Shown: one piece after another, positions 7,336 to 12,389 of the stretch
Layout of the letters: each line of letters opens with the position of its first letter
How positions within the stretch are numbered: position 1 is the stretch's first letter
Assembly: GCA_016763255.1 (NCBI GenBank)
Contig: JAESUA010000308.1
Coordinates: 1-12,389, forward strand
DNA length: 12,389 bases
Source of the DNA: Magnetovibrio sp.
GTDB lineage: Bacteria; Pseudomonadota; Alphaproteobacteria; Rhodospirillales; Magnetovibrionaceae
Reading direction: 5' to 3'
Notes under the pieces: generated by a model
What the model was told of the DNA's origin: nothing
The model's database searches: none
Seen by the model: the letters and a program-made list of their open reading frames with translations, nothing else
Made by a program: the position numbers and the translations under genes

Positions 7336-10269
7336 TTATTTGCCCTCCCGTTTGGTCTTATCGCGTGCTTGGCGGAACTCTTCGCCATAGCGCAAGATGT
7401 CCGGTGTGTCGGGCAGCTGATCAAACTTTTCGATCACCGGGAACTGTGGCCAGCTTTCCTTGTCTTCGCCAAGATCGGCTTTTTCGATTTTGACCCGCAA
7501 ATCAAACCACGCGGCCTGACCGGTGACCGGATCGGAGTTCGAATAGCGATAACCATCATCTTGTTGCGGCAACATTTCCGAAATCAGGTGATTGAGCAAG
7601 AAACCTTCTTTGGCCTCACTGACGTCTTTGTCGAGATTCCAAGCGCCGCGGCGTTTGCCGATGGCGTTCCAGGTCCAAATCGTGTTGGGGTTGACGCCGT
7701 CGACGATTTTTATCTGGCAGCGGATGCGTGCGTGATGTGATGAAACCCACACCCAATCATCATCCACGGCACCCATTTTGGTGGCGACGTCTTGATGAAT
7801 GAACATGCGGTTTTTGCCGGTGATCTGGCGCAACCAACTGTTTTGCGAACCCCACGAATGATACATGTGCATCGGCCGTTGGGTCAGGGCATGAAGGTTG
7901 TATTCTTTGGTGTCGACCATGGATTCTTCGAACGGCTGATACCAAATTGGCAGCGGGTCAAAATATTTCAAAATGCGTTCGCCATCTGCCTTGGGCGGAT
8001 TGATGTCGCCATGGCCTTGCGCAGCCAAACGAAATTTTTGAAACACTTCGGAATACATCTGGAAGATGATCGGATCGCCGTTGGGCAAAAGGCCCATATC
8101 AGCAGACCAATCCAGATATTTTTTGTTGGCCATCTTAAAATAGCGCTGGTCGGGAGCAAATTCATGCTGCCAAAAACTTTGGTTCTCGATGTATTTGTCG
8201 AGCTGCTTGGGGTTCACTTCCCCTTTGAGCGGTTTGTCACCGTCCTTGCCGCGCCAGCCGGCCAGCATGCCAACACCCGGCGCGCGTTCGTGGTTGACCA
8301 TATAGTCGGCAAAACCGCCTGGGTATTTGGCTGTGCCGTCTTCATTGGTCAGACCCGGCAAACCGAGGCGGTGACCCAAATCGATCAGCACACTTTGGAA
8401 ACCGCGCACATCGCGGTCCGGTTCGACCACCGGATAGCGGATCGCATCGCCACAGGCGTCGGCACTGGAAATCGGACGATCCAGCAACGAAATACAATCG
8501 TGACGTTCCAGATAGGTGGTGTCGGGCAAAATCAAATCCGCATACGGCACCATTTCGGAAAAATAGGCATCCGAATAGATGATGTAAGGGATCTTGTAAT
8601 TGCCGTCTTCGTCCTTGTCCGTCAGCATTTCGATGGTGCCGGTGGTGTTCATGGATGAGTTCCAGCTCATGTTGGCCATGAACATCATCAAGGTGTCGAT
8701 CTTGTAGGGATCACCTTTCCAGGCGTTGTGGATCACCATGTGCATCATGCCGTGGCTGGAAATCGGATGCTCCCAGCTGTAGGCCTTGTCGATGCGTCGC
8801 GGGGTGAAACCATCGTCTTCCAACAGCAAATCTTCGGGGCCGGTGGGGAAACCCAACGGTGCGCCTGGAAGCGGTGTGTTGATGTTGACTTGGCCCGGCT
8901 TGCCGGTGGGCTTGATGCCCGGCGGGATGTGCTTGGGGTAGGGGGCTTTAATGCGAAAACCACCCGGCACCTCGATCGAGCCCAGCAAAATCTGCAAAAT
9001 ATGCAGCATCCGGCAGGTGTGAAAACCATTGGAGTGCGCCGATATCCCGCGCATGGCGTGGAACGCCACCGGACGACCGATCATCTTGTCGTGGGTCTTG
9101 CCGGTCCAATCGGTCCATTCCTGGTCGATTTCGATGGTTTCTTTGAATGCCACATGGGCCAACTCAGCCGCGATGCGCTTGATGTCGGCGACCTTCAGGC
9201 CACACACGTGGGCGACCTGTTCGGGCGCGTATTGAGCATCCAGATAGCGCTTGGCCAAGATCTCAAAGCTCGGCACCGCCTTGCGGCCATCACTCAGGGT
9301 GAATTCACCCTTTAACGCGGGACGGTCGACCTTGCCGGATTTGGCATTGGCCAAGACACCTGCGTCTTGATCCCAGCACAGTGGGTTGCCTTCGTCATCA
9401 CGGGCAAACAGACCGTGGTCTGCGGCCCCTTCATCGTCGATCACCAACCAACCTGAGTTGGTGTAACGGATCAAATATTGCACATCAACGTTGCCGGATT
9501 TGAGCAACTCGTGCACCAAGGACATGATGAACAGGCCATCGGTGCCGGGGCGGATGCCGATCCATTCATCGGCGATGGCACCATAACCGGTGCGCACCGG
9601 ATTGACCGCGACGAACTTCGCGCCGCGCTCTTTAAGTATGCCCAAGCCCTTTTTGATGGGATTGGAATCATGGTCTTCGGCGACCCCAAACATCATGAAA
9701 TATTTGGCGTGGTGCCAGTCGGGTTCTGCGAATTCCCAAAACGCGCCACCGATGGTGTAGAGGCCACCGGCGGCCATGTTCACCGAACAAAAGCCACCAT
9801 GGGCGGCATAATTGGGCGTACCGAACTGGCTCGCCCACCAACCGGTTAGGGCTTGGGATTGATCGCGGCCGGTGAAAAAGGCCAGTTTTTTCGGGTCGGT
9901 GTTGCGGATGTTGCCGAGACGCTCAGACGCGATCTGCAAGGCTTCATCCCATTCGATTTCAACAAATTCGTTGGAACCGCGTTCGCCGATGCGTTTTAAC
10001 GGCTTGGACAGGCGGGCCGGGGAATAGTGCTGCATGATGCCGCTCGATCCCTTGCCGCACAGCACGCCGCCGTTAACGGGGTGATTGCGATTGCCCTGGA
10101 TGTAACGGACCTTGCCGTCATCCAGATAAACTTTGATGCCACAACGACACGCGCACATGTAACACGTGGTGTATTTCACCTCATCGCCGAGTGAAGGCGA
10201 TAGATCGACGTTGTCGTCAGCGGCGTGGGGGTCGTCCACACGTGTGGACGGCTTATTTACTTCATTCAT
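7336..10269 (-). CDS. soeA: Molybdopterin oxidoreductase catalytic subunit, probable cytoplasmic sulfite dehydrogenase (quinone) SoeA
   Basis: Catalytic subunit of 977 aa carrying a bis-molybdopterin guanine dinucleotide cofactor and one [4Fe-4S] cluster. In SoeABC (known from Allochromatium vinosum and roseobacters) it oxidises sulfite to sulfate in the cytoplasm and feeds electrons to quinone. The N-terminal cluster motif is C36-x2-C39-x3-C43-x27-C71. The likely molybdenum ligand is C161 in AAHGGFCSVNMAAGG. Further family stretches are TGRDQSQALTGWWASQFGTP (133-152) and MFGVAEDHDSNPIKKGLG. The C-terminal dinucleotide-binding domain runs from about 792 (LHALTQRPMHMYHSWGSQNS) to about 930. 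No twin-arginine signal peptide is present, which fits a cytoplasmic SoeA rather than exported PsrA, PhsA or DmsA. The ATG at 10269 has GGAG nine bases upstream. The stop is 2 bp before the soeB start. Substrate assignment rests on family resemblance and gene order; a different sulfur-oxyanion or related substrate cannot be excluded. Confidence 0.85.
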   Translation of the reverse strand: MNEVNKPSTRVDDPHAADDNVDLSPSLGDEVKYTTCYMCACRCGIKVYLDDGKVRYIQGNRNHPVNGGVLCGKGSSGIMQHYSPARLSKPLKRIGERGSNEFVEIEWDEALQIASERLGNIRNTDPKKLAFFTGRDQSQALTGWWASQFGTPNYAAHGGFCSVNMAAGGLYTIGGAFWEFAEPDWHHAKYFMMFGVAEDHDSNPIKKGLGILKERGAKFVAVNPVRTGYGAIADEWIGIRPGTDGLFIMSLVHELLKSGNVDVQYLIRYTNSGWLVIDDEGAADHGLFARDDEGNPLCWDQDAGVLANAKSGKVDRPALKGEFTLSDGRKAVPSFEILAKRYLDAQYAPEQVAHVCGLKVADIKRIAAELAHVAFKETIEIDQEWTDWTGKTHDKMIGRPVAFHAMRGISAHSNGFHTCRMLHILQILLGSIEVPGGFRIKAPYPKHIPPGIKPTGKPGQVNINTPLPGAPLGFPTGPEDLLLEDDGFTPRRIDKAYSWEHPISSHGMMHMVIHNAWKGDPYKIDTLMMFMANMSWNSSMNTTGTIEMLTDKDEDGNYKIPYIIYSDAYFSEMVPYADLILPDTTYLERHDCISLLDRPISSADACGDAIRYPVVEPDRDVRGFQSVLIDLGHRLGLPGLTNEDGTAKYPGGFADYMVNHERAPGVGMLAGWRGKDGDKPLKGEVNPKQLDKYIENQSFWQHEFAPDQRYFKMANKKYLDWSADMGLLPNGDPIIFQMYSEVFQKFRLAAQGHGDINPPKADGERILKYFDPLPIWYQPFEESMVDTKEYNLHALTQRPMHMYHSWGSQNSWLRQITGKNRMFIHQDVATKMGAVDDDWVWVSSHHARIRCQIKIVDGVNPNTIWTWNAIGKRRGAWNLDKDVSEAKEGFLLNHLISEMLPQQDDGYRYSNSDPVTGQAAWFDLRVKIEKADLGEDKESWPQFPVIEKFDQLPDTPDILRYGEEFRQARDKTKREGK

Positions 10270-10283
10270 TTCGACGTCTCCGC

Positions 10284-10355
10284 TAGGCCGTTAGGCCGAC
10301 CTACAGCAAAGCCAAATCCCGGGATTGGGGGTACTATTATTTTTGTGCGGCGCAC
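10284..10355. promoter_or_regulatory. soeA upstream region with a small palindrome and a short tandem repeat
   Basis: Two short elements lie just upstream of soeA. TAGGCCG occurs twice with an 8-bp period (10284-10290 and 10292-10298), next to the ribosome site. GTGCG-G-CGCAC (10345-10355) is an 11-bp near-perfect palindrome about 80 bp upstream of the start. Either could be an operator. I could not find a convincing -35/-10 pair on the minus strand, so the soe promoter is not assigned. Confidence 0.25.
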
Positions 10356-10420
10356 CTAAAAAGTGAGCCTTTTGTTGCGCTTGCGAGGTAGTTTTATCCT
10401 GTGACAAAGCGAGCATCATA

Positions 10421-10426
10421 TATAAT
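10421..10426 (+). promoter_or_regulatory. Isolated perfect -10 hexamer in an AT-rich patch
   Basis: TATAAT on the plus strand lies in an AT-rich patch (about 10417-10445). GTGACA at 10401-10406 is only 14 bp upstream, too close for a standard -35. No intact gene begins within the next 600 bp on the plus strand, so if active it would drive a non-coding transcript or be a relic. Listed only because the surrounding 10270-11066 stretch has no intact gene. Confidence 0.18.
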
Positions 10427-10696
10427 GAAATGGTTATATAAGGGAAACCTTAAAAATCATATTTGTCGATTATTTACGGTTTTAACCGGTTTTATGGCGA
10501 ATATCGCATCACTTCTACCCGTCAAGGGGGTGTGTTGGTGCAAAGGAGTGGGAGGGGTAGCTTAGAATCGATCTTGCTTGGTCGTTGTGAACTTCACCAG
10601 ATCGTATGCCATAACTTTATATTGTTGCAGTGCAGCAAGTGCAACGGATCGCTCGGACATGAGGATGTGGGCATAAACAAAAATGACAAATATCGC

Positions 10697-10969
10697 GCCG
10701 CCTTGTTTGGTGATCACCATCATCGAAGGTTTTACCGGTTGGTCGTTTTGGAAACCAGGCCAGCGGGTTGAGGGGGTTTTAAAGGTTGCCCCCTTGGTGT
10801 CGCCGGGGTGCTGAACGGCCGTAAAATAAGCCGTATCGTCGCTGTCGAAACACGGTCCGCAGTGTTCTGCGCCGCGTGGCGTGGTGAAGAACAGTTTCAC
10901 GTATGCCTTGCCAGGGCCTTCGGTGTCGGTAGCCTAAACGTCATCGGCGATGCCGGGTTCAAGAAACTG
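10697..10969 (-). pseudogene. Decayed C-terminal fragment of a PhoX-type alkaline phosphatase
   Basis: Reading the minus strand in one frame from 10969 gives QFLEPGIADDV, a TAG stop at 10936-10934, then ATDTEGPGKAYVKLFFTTPR and GAEHCGPCFDSDDTAYFTAV, then QHPGDTKGATFKTPSTRWPG and, after the next residues, PSMMVITKQGG. This matches the C-terminal region of the PhoX/DUF839 secreted phosphatases, which are calcium-dependent, Tat-exported enzymes that release phosphate from organic esters. The family usually ends with a similar S-T-R-W-P segment and a VVVITK segment. The internal stop falls where a Trp would fit (TAG for TGG), another stop precedes it, and nothing before 10969 resembles the other ~85% of the protein. 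After about 10697 the similarity ends and the frame runs on to 10562 with unrelated residues. It is therefore a deletion remnant, not a functional gene. Family identification is from memory of the motif. Confidence 0.72.
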
Positions 10970-11066
10970 GTTTCATGTTCAAGCAAGACCTAAAGACGTC
11001 GCAATCGTTAAGCTATTCGCCAATATGATAAGAGTTCATCAACCGAATTTGGCTTCAAGGTGCGCT

Positions 11067-11999
11067 ATGTCAAAATCATCAACTGGTTTCGTCAAGCAAC
11101 TGTCAGGTCTCGCCGTACTTGTGATGAGTTTGATCTTGTCATCGGACGTGGTTTGGGCGCAACAAGGCACGATCTCGCCGCACGAGCTGCAGCAGCTTGA
11201 GCAATTGGAAACCATGGCGGCGATGATCGGTGTCGGCACGAATGTTTTGTTCCTGGCTGTCTTTGGCACCATCATCTTGATTGCGCGGCGCAACATGAGC
11301 GGTTGGAGGCAACCGATCAAATGGGTGTGGTTTTCTTTTTCCGGGCGTTTGAATCGCAAAGCCTATTGGCTGAAGGGCTTCTTGCCGCTTTCGATGATCA
11401 ACACGGCGATACAGTTGTTTGCGATGCTGATCGGCCTGGGTCTCGGCGAGAGTGAAGGCACCGCGGCGGTGGTTGGTGGCATTGCGCTGATGGTCGTGGT
11501 TCTGCCGTTTATGGTTTTCAGCTTCTGGGCCGGATTGGCGATCACCGTCAAACGTTTTCACGATTTGGGCAGTTCCGGGTGGTGGATCTTTGGCTTTTTC
11601 ATTCCCTTCTACAACTTCTGGCTGGCGATCAAGTTGGCTTTTTTTCGCGGCACCATCGGTGCCAATAGATTTGGCGATGATCCCATCGACCCGGTCAAAG
11701 AATACATCACAGAAATGGCCGGTGGCTCAGGTGACGACGAGGACGAAGCTGAGGCCCCAACGCATCCCAAACCGCGTCCACCCGAAGGCGGTGATGCTGC
11801 ACCTAGGGGATTTGGTTCGAAACCGTTTGCTCAGCCCGGGCAACCGGCTGCGGTTCAGCCTGAGCCTGAAGAAGAGTTCACCCCGGCACAAATGTCTGGG
11901 GGGGACACCAATACGGAGGTCATCAAACGTCGGCTCGGTAACGACATCATGAGCCCGATCAAACGTCGTGGTGGCGGTGGCCGCGATGCACAAGGTTAG
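11067..11999 (+). CDS. DUF805-domain membrane protein with signal peptide and disordered C-terminal tail
   Basis: A predicted inner-membrane protein of 310 aa; function unknown. The N-terminus (1-31) looks like a signal peptide with a hydrophobic core LSGLAVLVMSLILSS and cleavage after VWA, followed by a short glutamine-rich segment. A helix at about 51-73 (AAMIGVGTNVLFLAVFGTII) precedes the DUF805 core at about 86-205. The core's signatures are WFSFSGRLNRKAYW (88-101), ITVKRFHDLGSSGWW (159-173) and GTIGANRFGDDP (195-206), with further helices at about 104-126, 133-157 and 171-192. The tail from 218 is acidic, then rich in Pro/Gly/Gln, and ends with two basic IKRR copies (286-289 and 298-301) encoded by an exact 11-bp repeat 36 bp apart. 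I chose the ATG at 11067, with AAGG six bases upstream; the frame is open from 10950, but that part has no signal. DUF805 proteins are usually near 120 aa, so both ends are extra. The Coa1-like gene follows 9 bp later. Confidence 0.8.
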   Translation: MSKSSTGFVKQLSGLAVLVMSLILSSDVVWAQQGTISPHELQQLEQLETMAAMIGVGTNVLFLAVFGTIILIARRNMSGWRQPIKWVWFSFSGRLNRKAYWLKGFLPLSMINTAIQLFAMLIGLGLGESEGTAAVVGGIALMVVVLPFMVFSFWAGLAITVKRFHDLGSSGWWIFGFFIPFYNFWLAIKLAFFRGTIGANRFGDDPIDPVKEYITEMAGGSGDDEDEAEAPTHPKPRPPEGGDAAPRGFGSKPFAQPGQPAAVQPEPEEEFTPAQMSGGDTNTEVIKRRLGNDIMSPIKRRGGGGRDAQG

Positions 12000-12008
12000 G
12001 CCATAATC

Positions 12009-12389
12009 ATGGATCGAGACGGTCGCGTTGTTCGCCGTAAAACCTTACCGCCTGAATTGCACGGTTGGAACTGGGGGGCATTTTTTCTCAACTGGGTTTG
12101 GGGACTGGCGCACAATACCTGGATCGCACTGTTGATGTTTGTGCCGGTGGTCAACATCGTGATGCCGTTTGTTTTGGGGGCCAAGGGCAACCAGTGGGCC
12201 TGGACCAACAATGAATGGCGCGACGTCGAACACTTCAAGCAGTCTCAGCGCATTTGGGCCCGGGTTGGAATCGCTGCCTTTTTCGGCATCCCACTGTTTT
12301 TTGCGGTGATTTTTTTCGGCGTCATGCTGGCGTTTAACTCCAGTGACGCTTACCGCATGACCGTCGATCATTTGCGCCATCACCCCAAA
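12009..12389 (+). CDS. Coa1-like small membrane protein, cut at window end
   Basis: The first 127 codons of a membrane protein running off the right edge, translated by eye from the ATG at 12009. An N-terminal cytoplasmic segment leads into HGWNWGAFFLNWVWGLAHNT and WIALLMFVPVVNIVMPFVLG (about residues 19-58), then KGNQWAWTNNEWRDVEHF. A second hydrophobic helix at about 88-109 (RVGIAAFFGIPLFFAVIFFG) is followed by SSDAYRMTVDHLRHHP. This arrangement is familiar from proteobacterial proteins annotated as cytochrome c oxidase assembly factor Coa1-family, in which a soluble Coa1-like domain follows the last helix. That domain is mostly beyond the window, so the assignment is tentative and a role in oxidase assembly is unproven in bacteria. 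It starts 9 bp after the DUF805 gene, with AGG about 11 bases upstream, so the two are probably cotranscribed. Confidence 0.68.
   Translation, partial: MDRDGRVVRRKTLPPELHGWNWGAFFLNWVWGLAHNTWIALLMFVPVVNIVMPFVLGAKGNQWAWTNNEWRDVEHFKQSQRIWARVGIAAFFGIPLFFAVIFFGVMLAFNSSDAYRMTVDHLRHHPK

Noticed and set aside
7792..8658. 288-codon plus-strand frame inside soeA
   Set aside because: Antisense shadow of the molybdopterin subunit, no recognisable domains or start signals.
7336..10269. Identification as DMSO, thiosulfate or polysulfide reductase (DmsA, PhsA, PsrA)
   Set aside because: Those catalytic subunits are normally exported with a twin-arginine signal, absent here; the overall sequence fits SoeA better. 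Kept as an alternative in the entry.
10463..10771. 102-codon plus-strand frame
   Set aside because: No ribosome site or motif, and its 3' half is antisense to the PhoX relic.
10562..10900. 112-codon minus-strand frame as an intact small gene
   Set aside because: Its GTG start is internal to a family match that continues upstream through a stop codon, and the last ~45 residues are unlike PhoX; this is a remnant.
11922..11968. Exact 11-bp repeat ATCAAACGTCG, 36 bp apart
   Set aside because: Explained as coding for the two IKRR motifs at the end of the DUF805 protein; not an independent DNA element.

Overview
The window looks like a chromosomal segment of a free-living, probably marine or aquatic alphaproteobacterium. 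The evidence is a TAXI-type TRAP solute receptor, MurR/RpiR and FadR-type GntR regulators, a quinone-linked molybdenum sulfite dehydrogenase operon of the SoeABC kind, and a DUF805/Coa1-like membrane protein pair. Placement near Rhodospirillales is an inference from gene content only. No phage, IS element, CRISPR array, tRNA or rRNA was seen.

Layout, left to right. (1) Positions 1-891, minus strand: the first 297 codons of a class 3 (archaeal/eukaryote-like) prolyl-tRNA synthetase, cut by the window edge. (2) 892-1224: a divergent intergenic region with a palindrome and a candidate promoter. (3) 1225-3424, plus strand: a GntR/FadR-type regulator, then a fumarylacetoacetate-hydrolase-superfamily enzyme that most resembles bacterial 2-keto-3-deoxy sugar-acid (xylonate/arabinonate type) dehydratases. 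(4) 3611-5566, plus strand: an RpiR/SIS-domain regulator followed 3 bp later by a periplasmic TAXI receptor with no TRAP membrane component in view. (5) A strong hairpin terminator separates this from a convergent minus-strand operon at 10269-5634. That operon encodes a molybdopterin catalytic subunit (SoeA-like), a four-cluster ferredoxin subunit (SoeB-like) and an eight-helix DmsC-type anchor (SoeC-like). (6) 10270-11066: about 800 bp with no intact gene, holding the soe upstream region and a decayed minus-strand fragment of a PhoX-type alkaline phosphatase. (7) 11067-12389, plus strand: a DUF805 membrane protein with a signal peptide and a disordered tail, then a Coa1-like small membrane protein cut by the window end.

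How it fits together: SoeABC would oxidise sulfite in the cytoplasm and pass electrons to quinone through the anchor. The GntR/dehydratase pair would be a sugar-acid catabolic module. The RpiR/TAXI pair would be a regulated substrate-capture module for an unknown organic acid.

The most notable observation is that soeB is broken. A 30-codon reading frame beginning at 7333 encodes the first three cysteines of cluster I and then stops. The rest of the protein continues in another frame, with exactly one base where a whole codon is expected. All 16 cluster cysteines are otherwise present, so this is a recent mutation, a sequence error or, less likely, recoding. The second notable observation is the PhoX relic. 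I found no convincing wholly new biological system here.
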